Origin: Corallium rubrum
Lineage: Eukaryota; Cnidaria; Anthozoa; Scleralcyonacea; Coralliidae
Length of the DNA stretch: 64,000 nucleotides
NCBI GenBank assembly: GCA_964035015.1
Contig: OZ036000.1
Span: 8,270,759 to 8,334,758, forward strand
Reading direction: 5' to 3'
Position numbers and translations under genes: made by a program. This document shows, piece by piece, positions 32,001-64,000 of this stretch; within the stretch, counting starts at the first letter, position 1, and each line of letters starts with the position of its first letter. Below the pieces are notes generated by a model. That model did no database searches, was not told the DNA's origin, and saw only the letters and a list, made by a program, of their open reading frames with translations.

Positions 32001-35000
32001 GAAACTTTTGAGTTAGGGTCAAAAACGGTTAAATAAAGTCGTTTAAATCTTCTATGACAAGGAGAAGGCTGTATTTTGACTAAAAATATTTATATTCATT
32101 TTTTTAAAAAAATCCGGGGGAAAAAAAGTAAAGGGGTTAGCCTTTACTTTTTGTAAAGGGGTTATTAGCCTTTACGTTTTGACCGATTTTGGTCACTTTT
32201 GAAACTTCAGTTAGGGTCAAAAACGGTTAAATAATGTCGTTTTAAATCTTCTATGAGAAAGAGAAGGCTGTATTTTGGCTTAAAAAAATTTTTTTGATTT
32301 TTTTAAAAAAATCGGGGGGAAAAAAGTAAAGGGGTTAGCCTTTACGTTTTGTAAAGGGGTTAGCCTTTACTTTTTGACCGATTTTGGTCACTTTTAAAAC
32401 TTTTGAGTTAGGGTTAAAAACGGTTAAATAAAGTCGTTTTAAACCTTCAATGAAAAGGAGAAGGCTGTATTTTGACTAAAAATATTTATATTCATTTTTT
32501 TAAAAAAATCCGGGGGAAAAAAAGTAAAGGGGTTAGCCTTTACTTTTTGTAAAGGGGTTATTAGCCTTTACGTTTTGACCGATTTTGGTCACTTTTGAAA
32601 CTTCAGTTAGGGTCAAAAACGGTTAAATAATGTCGTTTTAAATCTTCTATGAGAAGGAGAAGGCTGTATTTTGGATAAAAATATTTTTTTGGATTTTTTG
32701 AAAAAAATCAGGGGGAAAAAAAGTAAAGGAGTTAGCCTTTACTTAAAGTAAAGGGGTTAGCCTTTACTTTTGACCGATTTTGGTCACTTTTGAAACTTTT
32801 TAGTTAGGGTCAAAAACGGTTAAATAAAGTCGTTTTAAACCTTCTATGAAAAGGAGAAGGCTGTATTTTGGCTAAAAATATTTATATTGATTTTTTTTTA
32901 AAAATCCGGGGGGAAAAAAGTAAAGGGGTTAGCCTTTCCTTTTTGTAAAGGGGTTAGTCTTTACTTTTTTACCGATTTTGGTCACTTTTGAAACTTTTCA
33001 GTTCGGGTCAAAAACCGTTAAATAAAGTCGTTCTAAATCTTCTATGAGAAGGAGAAGGCTGTATTTTGACTAAAAAAAATTTTTTTTTGATTTTTTTCAA
33101 AAAATCGGGGGGGGGGGGGGAAGTAAAAGGGTTAGCCTTTACTTTTTGACCGATTTTGGTCACTTTTGAAACTTTTGAGTTAGGATCCAAAACGGTTAAA
33201 TAAAGTCGTTTTAAACCTTCTATGAAAAGGAGAAGGCTGTATTTTGGCTAAAAATATTTGTATTGATTTTTTAAAAAAAATCCGGGGAAAAAAAAGTAAA
33301 GGGGTTAGCCTTTACTTTTTGACCGATTTTGGTCACTTTTGAAACTTTTGAGTTAGGGTCAAAAACGGTTAAATAAAGTCTATTTAAATCCTCTATGAGA
33401 AGGGGAAGGTTGTATTTTGGATAAAAATATTTTTTTGGATTTTTTGAAAAAAATCCGGAAGAAAAAAGTAAAGGGGTTAGCCTTTACTTTTTGTAAACGG
33501 GTTATTAGCCTTTACTTTTTGACCGATTTTGGTCACTTTTGAAACTTTTCAGTTAGGGTCAAAAACGGTTAAATAAAGTCGTTTTAAATCTTCTATGAGA
33601 AGGAGAAGGCTGTATTTTGGATAAAAATATTTTTTGGGATTTTTGGAAAAAAAATCCGGGAAAAAAGGTAAAGGGGTCACCTTTACTTTTTGTAAAGGGG
33701 TTAGCCTTTACATTTTGACCGATTTTGGTCACTTTTGAAACTTTTGAGTTAGGGTCAAAAACGGTTAAATAAAGTCGTTTAAATCTTCTATGACAAGGAG
33801 AAGGCTGTATTTTGACTAAAAATATTTATATTCATTTTTTTTAAAAAATCCGGGGGAAAAAAAGTAAAGGGGTTAGCCTTTACTTTTTGTAAAGGGGTTA
33901 TTAGCCTTTACGTTTTGACCGATTTTGGTCACTTTTGAAACTTCAGTTAGGGTCAAAAACGGTTAAATAATGTCGTTTTAAATCTTCTATGAGAAAGAGA
34001 AGGCTGTATTTTGGCTTAAAAAAATTTTTTTGATTTTTTTAAAAAAATCGGGGGGAAAAAAGTAAAGGGGTTAGCCTTTACGTTTTGTAAAGGGGTTAGC
34101 CTTTACTTTTTGACCGATTTTGGTCACTTTTAAAACTTTTGAGTTAGGGTTAAAAACGGTTAAATAAAGTCGTTTTAAACCTTCAATGAAAAGGAGAAGG
34201 CTGTATTTTGACTAAAAATATTTATATTCATTTTTTTTAAAAAATCCGGGGGAAAAAAAGTAAAGGGGTTAGCCTTTACTTTTTGTAAAGGGGTTATTAG
34301 CCTTTACGTTTTGACCGATTTTGGTCACTTTTGAAACTTCAGTTAGGGTCAAAAACGGTTAAATAATGTCGTTTTAAATCTTCTATGAGAAGGAGAAGGC
34401 TGTATTTTGGATAAAAATATTTTTTTGGATTTTTTTAAAAAAATCAGGGGGAAAAAAAGTAAAGGAGTTAGCCTTTACTTAAAGTAAAGGGGTTAGCCTT
34501 TACTTTTGACCGATTTTGGTCACTTTTGAAACTTTTTAGTTAGGGTCAAAAACGGTTAAATAAAGTCGTTTTAAACCTTCTATGAAAAGGAGAAGGCTGT
34601 ATTTTGGCTAAAAATATTTATATTGATTTTTTTTTAAAAATCCGGGGGGGAAAAAGTAAAGGGGTTAGCCTTTACTTTTGACCGATTTTGGTCACTTTTG
34701 AAACTTTTGAGTTAGGGTCAAAAACGGTTAAATAAAGTCGTTTTAAATCTTCTATGAGAAGGAGAAGGCTGTATTTTGGATAAAAATATTTTTTTGGATT
34801 TTTTGAAAAAAATCAGGGGGAAAAAAAGTAAAGGAGTTAGCCTTTACTTAAAGTAAAGGGGTTAGCCTTTACTTTTGACCGATTTTGGTCACTTTTGAAA
34901 CTTTTTAGTTAGGGTCAAAAACGGTTAAATAAAGTCGTTTTAAACCTTCTATGAAAAGGAGAAGGCTGTATTTTGGCTAAAAATATTTATATTGATTTTT

Positions 35001-37795
35001 TTTTAAAAATCCGGGGGGGAAAAAGTAAAGGGGTTAGCCTTTACTTTTGACCGATTTTGGTCACTTTTGAAACTTTTTAGTTAGGGTCAAAAACGGTTAA
35101 ATAAAGTCGTTTTAAACCTTCTATGAAAAGGAGAAGGCTGTATTTTGGCTAAAAATATTTATATTGATTTTTTTTAAAAAATCCGGGGGGAAAAAAGTAA
35201 AGGGGTTAGCCTTTACTTTTGACCGATTTTGGTCACTTTTGAAACTTTTAGTTAGGGTCAAAAACGGTTAAATAAAGTCGTTTTAAACCTTCTATGAAAA
35301 GGAGAGGCTGTATTTTGGCTAAAAATATTTGTTTTGATTTTTTGAAAAAAATTCGGGGAAAAAAAGTAAAGGGGTTAGCCTTTCCTTTTTGTAAAGGGGT
35401 TAGCCTTTAATTTTTGACCGATTTTGGTCACTTTTGAAACTTTTGAGTTAGGGTCAAAAACGGTTAAATAAAGTCGTTTTAAACCTTCTGTGAAAAGGAG
35501 AAGGCTGTATTTTGACTAAAAAAATTTTTTTTTGATTTTTTGAAAAAAATCCGGGAAAAAACAGTAAAGGGGTTAGCCTTTACTTTTTGACCGATATTGG
35601 CAATTTATTTTTAATTTATGTAAATATATGCAATTTTTTAAAATAAATTTTTACGAGCAAAAATATTTTTAATTTATGTAAATGTTGGCAAAGTTTTCAA
35701 TATTTATTTTTAATTGTGTAAATTTATGCAATTTTTTTAAAAAAATTTTAAGAGCAAAAATATTTTTAATTGTGTAAATTTATATATAATTTATGCAAAT
35801 ATTTCGACATTTGTTTTTAATTTATTTAAATAAATGCAAATTTTGTCTTAATTTATGTAAACTTATTTATTAAAATTAACTATAATAAATTTTGACAACA
35901 ACAAAAATTCAATTCAAAAATATATTTGCTTCTTTAAAATTTATTACATCTCTTCAAACACCTGCAAAATCAAATAGAAAACTCAATTAATACAGCGAGA
36001 CAACGATAATATACAAAGGCTATGTTTGTGCTTCCATAATTTTTTTCGATTCTTTTTAAAAAAATACGGAAAAAAGAAGTAAAGGGGTTAGCCTTTACTT
36101 TTTGTAAAGGGGTTAGCCTTTACTTTTTGACCGATTTTGGTCACTTTTGAGACTTTTGAGTTAGGGTCAAAAACTGTTAAATAAAGTCGTTTTAAACCTT
36201 CTGTGAAAAGGAGAAGGCTGTATTTTGGCTAAAAAAATTTTTTTTAGTTTTTGAAAAAATGGCGGGAAAAAAAGTGAAGGGGTTAGCCTTTACTTTTTGA
36301 CCGATATTGGCAATTTATTTTTAATTTATGTAAATGTGTGCAAAGTTTTCAATATTTATTTTTAATTGTGTAAATTTATGCAATTTTTTTAAAAAATTTT
36401 AAGAGCAAAAACATTTTTAATTTATGTAAATTTATATATAATTTATGCAAATTTTCCAACATTTGTTTTTAATTTATTTTAATAAATGCAAATTTATTTA
36501 AATAAATGCAAATTTTGTCTTAATTTATATAAACTTATTTATTAAAATTAACTATAATAAATTTTGACAACAACAAAAACTTCAATTCAAAAATATATTT
36601 GCTTCTTTAAAATTTATTACAACTCTTCAAACACCTGCAAAATCAAATAGAAAACTCAATTAATACAGCGAGACAACGATAATATACAAAGGATATGTTT
36701 GTGCTTCCATAATTTTTTTTCCATTCTTTTTAAAAAAATACGGAAAAAAGAAGTAAAGGGGTTAGCCTTTACTATTTGTAAAGGGGTTAGCCTTTACTTT
36801 TTGACCGATATTGGCAACTTATTTTTAATTTATGTAAATATATGCAATTTTTTAAAATAAATTTTTACGAGCAAAGATATTTTTAATTTATGTAAATGTA
36901 TATATAATTTATGCAAATTTTTCGACATTTGTTTTTAATTTATTTAAATAAATGCAAATTTTGTCTTAATTTATGTAAACTTATTTATTAAAATTAACTA
37001 TAATAAATTTTGACAACAACAAAAACTTCCATTCAAAAATATATTTGCTTCTTTAAAATTTATTACAACTCTTCAAACACCTGCAAAATCAAATAGAAAA
37101 CTCAATTAATACAGCGAGACAACGATAATATACAAAGGATATGTTTGTGCTTCCATAATTTTTTTTCGATTCTTTTTAAAAAAATACGGAAAAAAGAAGT
37201 AAAGGGGTTAGCCTTTACTTTTTGACCGATTTTGGTCACTTTTGAAACTTTTGAGTTAGGGTGAAAAACGGTTAAATAAAGTCGTTTAAAAGCTTCTATG
37301 AGAAGAGAAGGCTGTATTTTGGCTAAGAAAATTTTTTTTGATTTTTTGAAAAAAAGCCGGAAAAAAAAAGTAAAGGGGTTAGCCTTTACTTTTTGGCCGA
37401 TATTAGCAATTTATTTTTAATTTATGTAAATATATGCAATTTTTTAAAATAAATTTTTAAGAGCAAAAATATTTTTAATTTATGTGAATGTATGCAAAGT
37501 TTTCAGTATTTATTTTTAATTGTGTAAATTTATGCAATTTTTTAAAAAAAAATTTAAGAGCAAAAATATTTTTAATTTATGTAAATTTATATATAATTTA
37601 TGCAAATTTTTCGACATTTGTTTTTGATTTATGTAAATAAATGCAAATTTTTTCTTAATTTATGTAAACTTATTTATTAAAATTAACTATAATAAATTTT
37701 GATAACAACAAAAAATTCAAATTAATACAGGGAGACAACGATAATATACAAAGGCTATGTTTGTGCTTCCATAAATTTTTTCGATTCTTTTTCCT
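29030..37795. repeat. satellite array, units of about 170-200 bp with higher-order structure
   Basis: The monomer markers are GACCGATTTTGGTCAC, GGTTAAATAAAGTCG, GGAGAAGGCTGTATTTTGG and AAGTAAAGGGGTTAGCCTTT. About 40 units lie here. A block at 31200-32933 is duplicated at 32934-34665 with few differences. An AT-rich cassette of about 350-450 bases (ATTTTTAATTTATGTAAAT to CAACGATAATATACAAAGG) interrupts it five times, near 30508, 35591, 36303, 36806 and 37396. Confidence 0.95.
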
Positions 37796-38960
37796 TCCCA
37801 CAGAAGGTCTAAATAGGCTTCATTTGACCTATTTTTACCCTAATTCAAAAGTTCGAAAAATGACCAAAATCCGTCAAGAAGTAAAGGCTAACCCCTTTAG
37901 GGTTTTTTTACCAGATTTTCTTAAAAAAAATAAATTTTAGCCCAAATACAGCCTTCTCCTTTTCACCGAAGGTTTAAAACGACTTTATTAACCGTTTTTG
38001 ACCCTTACTCAAAAGTTTCAAAAGTGACCAAAATCGGTCAAAAAGTAAAGGTTTTTTTTAAAAAATAAAAGAAAATTTTTTAGCCCAAATACAGCCTTCT
38101 CCTATTCACAGGGTCTAAAAAGGCTTTATTTGACATTTTTTGACCCTATTTCAAACGTTGAAAAAATGGCCAAAATCGGTCAAAAAGTAAAGGCCTTTAC
38201 ATTTTTTTCAATTTTTTAAAAAAGTTCAAATATTAATATTTTGCCCAAATACAGCCTTCTTCCCTCCCACAGAAGGTTTAAAAATGCTTTATTTGACTTT
38301 TTTACCCTATTTCAAATGTTCCAAAAATACAGCCTTCTCTTTCCCACAGAAGGTCTAAAAAGGCTTATTTGATATTTTTATGACGTTATTTCAAAAGTTC
38401 GAAAAATGGTCAAAACCGGTCAAAAAGTAAAGGCTAACCCCTTTACATTTTTTTTCAACTTTTTAAAAAAGTTAAAATATGACTATTTAGCCCAAATACA
38501 GCCTTCTCCCAGAAGCTCTAAAAAGGCTTTATTTGACATTTTTGACGCTATTTCAAAAGTTCGAAAAATGGTCAAAATCTGTCAAAAACTAAAGGCTAAC
38601 TTTTAAGTAAAGGCTAGCTCAAATATGAATATTTAGCACAAATCTTGTCTGCCGGTTGCCACAAAAGGTCTAAAAAGGCTTTATTTGACGTTTTTTGACC
38701 TTATTTTAAAAGTTCGAGTAATGGCCAAAATCGGTCAAAACGTAAAGGCTAACCTCCTTTACATTTTTTTCTCTCGATATTTTTTAAAAAAAAACAACAA
38801 AAAAAAATTATATTGAGCACAAATACAGCCTTCTCTTTCCCACAGAAGGTGCTATTTCAAAAGTTCGAAAAATGGTCAAAATCGGTCAAAAAGTTAAAGC
38901 TAACTTCTCCTTCCCACAGAAGGTCTAAAAAGGCTTTACCCCTAAACTTTGTTTTTTCAA
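37796..38960. repeat. inverted, more diverged arm of the satellite array
   Basis: Here the markers read in the other direction (AGCCTTCTCCTTTTCAC, GACCAAAATCGGTCAAAAAG, AAGGCTAACCCCTTTA). Units are shorter and more diverged than in the main array. It ends about 180 bases beyond the channel stop codon. Confidence 0.9.
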
Positions 38961-39139
38961 CTATGAAACAGGACTCAAATATCAATTTGGCGAGATATGC
39001 GGGAGATATGCGCGAAGTACACGCGAGATACGTGGAAACGACACGCGAGATACGCGCGAGGTACACTAACATCAGAGGAGAAACCCAGCTAACCTGAATA
39101 TATTGTCCATCCTGACTCAAGTCCGTGTCCATTCGTCTC
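38961..39139 (-). other. putative channel 3' UTR with a short GCGAGATACGCG array
   Basis: Degenerate 10-12 base repeats related to CGCGAGATACG lie at 38988-39065. No AATAAA or ATTAAA is visible before the satellite begins, so the transcript may end within satellite sequence. Confidence 0.4.
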
Positions 39140-59807
<20,668 letters not shown>

Positions 59808-59901
59808 CCTCAAACTGTGTCGGTGACGAAGAGGCGGTAGTTTATTCACTGGCTCTGGTAGAAATAATTCTCTTCTGTATATGGCTGAATCAATCGTATA
59901 A

Positions 59902-60559
59902 CTAGATATAGAAAATATATATTAATGTTTAGAACGTTTCTAAAAACACCTATAAAAACCCACTAAACCCTTTAAAAGGTTTTAACATTCCAAATAGAAT
60001 TTCTGTGATATAACAAGACAAATGAAATAAAAAGAACGAACATTTGCCTTCGTATCTAAAACACTTTAAAATTTGCCTTTTAGCCGAGTGTAATTCTCTA
60101 GTATACGTAACGTTGCTACGTTCTCTGTTTCGGCAGTATATCTAACCTTACTATATTTCGATTGTTGTTTCTGCACTGCCTACGCAGCACGCTACTTTTA
60201 TTACATAATTACAACGTACTTGCCTATTTCTGAACGAATTCCTCAGCTACCCGGCAACGAACTTCGCAACACTTCACGGTAAAGTAATATGAAATCAATT
60301 GTACAATACATGATATTCGAGATAAACGGTGTCTTGCAAACACTTCAGTTGAGGCCTGGACCGATCTCCCTGTGCTGAATAAAATCTTCTGGCGTTATAA
60401 CCAGAATAAAATACTGAAGACTCGTCGTCAGGCGTCAAAGTGTTAAAGAGATAGGTTTTAACACTTTCGAAGGCCTGGACCTCTCCCTGTGTCGCATATA
60501 AAATCGTCTGGCGTAGCCAAAATAAAATACTAAAGACTCGTCAGGATTCAAAGTGTTAA
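59902..60559. other. upstream of the channel exon 1 candidate, with a hammerhead-like repeat
   Basis: 60106-60206 is a plus-orientation copy of the repeat ending GCAGCACGCTACTTTTATTAC. Two diverged copies of CTTCTGGCG/GTCTGGCG with AATAAAATACT lie at 60385-60418 and 60493-60530. A 5' untranslated exon could lie here but none is demonstrable. Confidence 0.5.
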
Positions 60560-61240
60560 GATTACAGGATACCCTAGGAAGCCATTTCAAGAAATTTGTT
60601 ACCGCTCGCTCAATTTTTTCCCGATTTATCTCAAATTTGCACAGTTAAGTATGTGACGGACATTATCGTGTTATACTGTAAATAAGAAATAAAATATTGT
60701 TGCAGATACACTCAACAGTTTAAGATCACAGTACCTTCGCGCCGCGGTTTAAGGCGGTCTTTGGTTTTACTAAAAAGCTCTCAATTTATCGTATTTACAC
60801 TTCTCAATGTTTGTTCTAAAAAAGTGTGTTCGCATTTTTTTATTAATGTAGTGGTTTAGCAGCTAGGATATTTTATTTCTCGACCTATGTTGTGGCACAA
60901 GCAATTGACAAATAAAAGCTTGTAACTCAGGTAATTTTTACATAAATAAAACGCGCGAACACACTTTTTTAGAACAAACATTGAGAAGTGTAAATATGAT
61001 AAATTGAGAGCTTTTTGGTAAAACCAAAGACCGCCTTAAACCGCGGCGCGAAGGTACTGTGATTTTAAACTGATGAGTATATCTGCAACAATATTTTATT
61101 TCTTATTTACTGTATAATACGATAGTGTCCGTCACATACGTAACTATATACATTTGGTGCAAATTTGAGACAAATCGGGAAAAAATTGAGCGAGCGCTAA
61201 CAAACTCTTGAAATGGCTTCCCAGGGTATCCTGTAACCTT
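60560..61240. mobile_element. 680-bp fold-back element
   Basis: Arms of about 320 bases run from ATTACAGGATACCCTAGGAA to CCCAGGGTATCCTGTAA. They contain CCGCGGTTTAAGGCGGTCTT and its complement. Confidence 0.88.
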
Positions 61241-61464
61241 AATGGCCCAGAAGCAAGACAAGAAAAACGTTTTACCTTTTTACCGATGTTTTGAGTCAAA
61301 CGAGAAGTGCTCCCCGAGAGTAGTATAGTAAATGATCCGCGTTGTGCACCGAATTCAGACAAATGAGAAAATATTAATGTATTATTGCATAATGTATTAT
61401 TAAAATTATAACCAATCTCAAAGCGATTCAAACCGTTTTATATGCCAAACAACAGACTTGTCTT

Positions 61465-61697
61465 AAGGCCCGGTCAAACGAGGATGAGAGTTGATGAGAG
61501 TTGGCAAGCGAGAGTTTGTCTGAGAGTTTTCTCAACTCTCATGCCCCGGTCAAACCATGGTCAAACGAGGATGAGAGTTGATGAGAGTTATATGAGAGTT
61601 GACCATGAGAGTTGACGAGAGTTGGTGGTCAAACGCGACCGAGATTTGCAACTCTCATCGACTCTCATCAACTCTCATCCTCGTTTGACCGGGGCAT
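61465..61697. mobile_element. MITE rich in GATGAGAGTTG repeats
   Basis: The ends CCGGTCAAACGAGGATGAGA and TCTCATCCTCGTTTGACCGG are inverted. An internal second left end at 61561 suggests partial duplication. Confidence 0.8.
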
Positions 61698-62670
61698 TAC
61701 GCTCAGATGTAAGACAACATAAGCATCGAAATTCGTGACAAAAAACCCCCAATCATATATCCACATTAAATATACGATAAAATCAAACCAAAACTCAATC
61801 GCAATTTCAATTTCAATTTCAATTTCAAAGCCATTTAAACCGTTCTATATGCATATCAAACAACAGAATACACTCAGATGTAAGACAAGATAAGCATCGG
61901 CGAAATTCGTGACAAAAACCCCTCATCATTATCCACCATTAAATATATGATAAAATCAAACCAAAACTCTTGTCAAAAGATTCTTCTAAAGTACCGGGAA
62001 TCAATATTGAAATGCAGAAAGTATATATTATTTGTTTCCAACTTTCTATCAACGCCTTCCAAAAACCAATGACATGGATTTAATCTTTTTTTGTAAAACA
62101 AATCAGTTAGTTTTGTTCCATTAAATAGGAGGGGACATAGGGAGGTGCTCCAAACCGCATTACCGCGAAAAAATCGTAAAAAAACCGCACTTGGATGGGT
62201 GACCCGCTTGCGAATGACCCCGTTGTCGAGGTTGGAACTCATGTGAGTAGAGTTGTAGTTGATCTCTGTGCTTCGAGGGTTTTTCGCCGGGTTCTTCAGT
62301 TTTCATCCCCCCGTAAAATCAACCGGGTTTGATTAATTTTACCACTTTTTTTATCCATTCAAGTAGTTTCGGTATATTCGTTTGAATTTCCACACAGTAC
62401 ACTAACCCCGTCTAACCGGGCTTAACTTTTGGTGAGAGGCAGCGGACTAACAGCACACGTAACCCGCGTGCAAATACGTTTTTAACCAAAACTCATACCA
62501 AACGATTCTTTTGAAAAAATGGTGCCACCCTGGGAATCAATATTGAAATATGAAAAGTATTATTTGTTTCCAATTTTCTATCAACGCCTTCCAAAAAATC
62601 GTATCGTAAACACAATTACATGAATCTTTTTCTAAAAAAATCATTTAGTTTTGCTCTGGTTAAATAGGTC
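61698..62670. repeat. diverged direct duplications around a rearranged 5S-derived SINE
   Basis: 61950-62130 and 62480-62670 are direct copies (GGGAATCAATATTGAAATA, CTATCAACGCCTTCCAAAAA). 61725-61795 and 61890-61960 are also copies. Between them, 62187-62330 is a 5S-SINE body and 62395-62465 is its head in the opposite orientation. Confidence 0.65.
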
Positions 62671-63137
62671 AAATAGTTTTAATCAAACTCGCAATTCAAG
62701 TTTTGGCAGGTGTAAATAAGTTTTCGCCACCTTATACGGAGAGCAATGAGATAATAATAATGACCGAATGAAGATGACAAACTACAGATACCCCGATATA
62801 AAATTAATTAATAAAGGGGAAATGAAATGAAAATTAAGTTTGTTTCATCTTCAAGATCTCCTAAAAGTAATAAAGAATGACTTTTACACTTTTTCCATAT
62901 TTCACTCCGTTCACAAGTTTATATTTAACTATGGCATAAAGTATATATATATAAACTGAACCCTTAGAAAACAACCTATTAATGTAGTAGTTTGAAAGCC
63001 CTAAGCACTTCGCTGAACCCACAGATGCGTAAAACACACGGTCTTATACAACTGGGAAATTAAGATAATTTGAAGTGTATGCATGGTGAAAGTATTTAAA
63101 AGCTTTTTCTCTTCCTGTTTAACTTATGTGCTGATTA

Positions 63138-63215
<78 letters not shown>

Positions 63216-63497
63216 GTTAAAGGACTGGGAGCTAATCATCCTTTATACTCGCAGCCAGCGGCTGAATTAAGAAGAACGCGCATAAAACCGACATCCAGGT
63301 GTGCATGGTTATGTATCGTGTGTGTAAAGACTGACAATTTTTTTATGGTAACTACCTGTATTTGAAATGCAATCACCATTTATATATCTATACCTGTAAA
63401 TATATTACAAGTCTTTTAAATAACAATGCATGTATATGACTGATCGGTTCAATGATTACCATTGATCTAATGCAAATTCACGCACAAACTAATATTA
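62671..63497. other. intergenic with a (TA)n tract
   Basis: A pure (TA)n of about 35 units lies at 63140-63213. No gene or other element is supported. Confidence 0.6.
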
Positions 63498-63813
63498 CAG
63501 GGTGTATCAAAAAAAAGGCTACCCTTAGAAAATATAATTAACATTCTTTTCAAATAACCTATTGTATATTGACAGCCCTGTGGTCAGTTGAACCATTTTT
63601 AATCGAACTGATATGAATATAATTAACATTTTTATTTCAGTTATGCTCCTTCATACGTTTAGAAGTTATCGTAATTTCCCAGGTGTATACGACCATTTGT
63701 TTTTTACGCATCCGTGACTTCAGAGGTGTCCAGGGCTGTCAATATACAATAGGTTATTTGAAAAGAATGTTAATTATATTTTCTAAGGGTAGCCTTTTTT
63801 TTGATACACCCTG
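63498..63813. mobile_element. Tc1/mariner-type MITE, 316 bp
   Basis: Nearly identical inverted ends of about 92 bases begin CAGGGTGTATCAAAAAAAAG and are flanked by TA on both sides. It has no coding capacity and is well preserved, so probably young. Confidence 0.9.
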
Positions 63814-64000
63814 TAGATAGTTGTCTATTGAAACAACAACAGTGTATAGACACGCGCATTGATTTAGTATTAGTGCCACATTTTATGTTCTAGGACTTCT
63901 AGGTAAGCTGTAATAATACTTGAGATAACAAACCAGTTATTACACAACGAAGTTTGCCTTTCGTTTAGGGGGCTGCCGCTACAAGCGGGTTCAGCGAACC
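63814..64000. other. no feature recognised
   Basis: Short unique segment. GCGGGTTCAGCGAACC at the very end hints at another inverted-repeat element continuing outside the window. Confidence 0.3.

Noticed and set aside
29030-38960. CRISPR-like array
   Set aside because: Units are adjacent and similar over their whole length with no unique spacers, and the genome is eukaryotic. It is a satellite.

Overview
The window looks like nuclear DNA of an invertebrate animal, most likely a cnidarian and perhaps an anthozoan such as a coral. This is inference, based on AT-rich DNA, short phased exons, a PRDM protein, a DEG/ENaC channel, and very dense fold-back DNA transposons. No bacterial, organellar or viral gene set is present.

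Two host genes can be rebuilt exon by exon, and they converge on each other. On the plus strand, five exons (6247-6324, 7406-7676, 24457-24761, 25278-25533, 25676-26313) join in phase into a 515-residue PRDM-type protein with a zinc knuckle, a PR/SET domain and four C2H2-like fingers. On the minus strand, twelve exons from 59807 down to 39140 join in phase into a 568-residue DEG/ENaC/ASIC-type sodium channel subunit with both membrane segments. Several of its exons are only 38-79 bases long, and eight of the twelve match no long open frame in their own reading frame. They were recovered from family motifs, GT/AG splice sites and phase.

Region by region: 1-6246 is upstream DNA with a Tc1/mariner-like element, hammerhead-like repeats and a 20-bp minisatellite. 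7677-24456 is a 16.8-kb PRDM intron filled with nested fold-back elements, a tRNA-type SINE and a hAT element with an exact 8-bp target duplication. 26314-39139 is the gap between the two gene ends; it holds a 24-bp minisatellite, an OTU-like protease remnant, and a satellite array of about 9.9 kb with higher-order structure and an orientation flip. 39317-59546 holds the channel introns, with fold-back elements, 5S-rRNA-derived SINEs and very long pure microsatellites with 3-5 base units. 59808-64000 holds more fold-back repeats, a third 5S-SINE and a mariner-type MITE.

The two genes have no obvious joint function: one product is a chromatin or DNA-binding protein, the other a plasma-membrane cation channel. 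The most notable points are the complete hidden channel gene with a polybasic and acidic tyrosine-rich extracellular insert, the satellite between the converging gene ends, the hammerhead-like repeat families, and the microsatellites that fill short introns.
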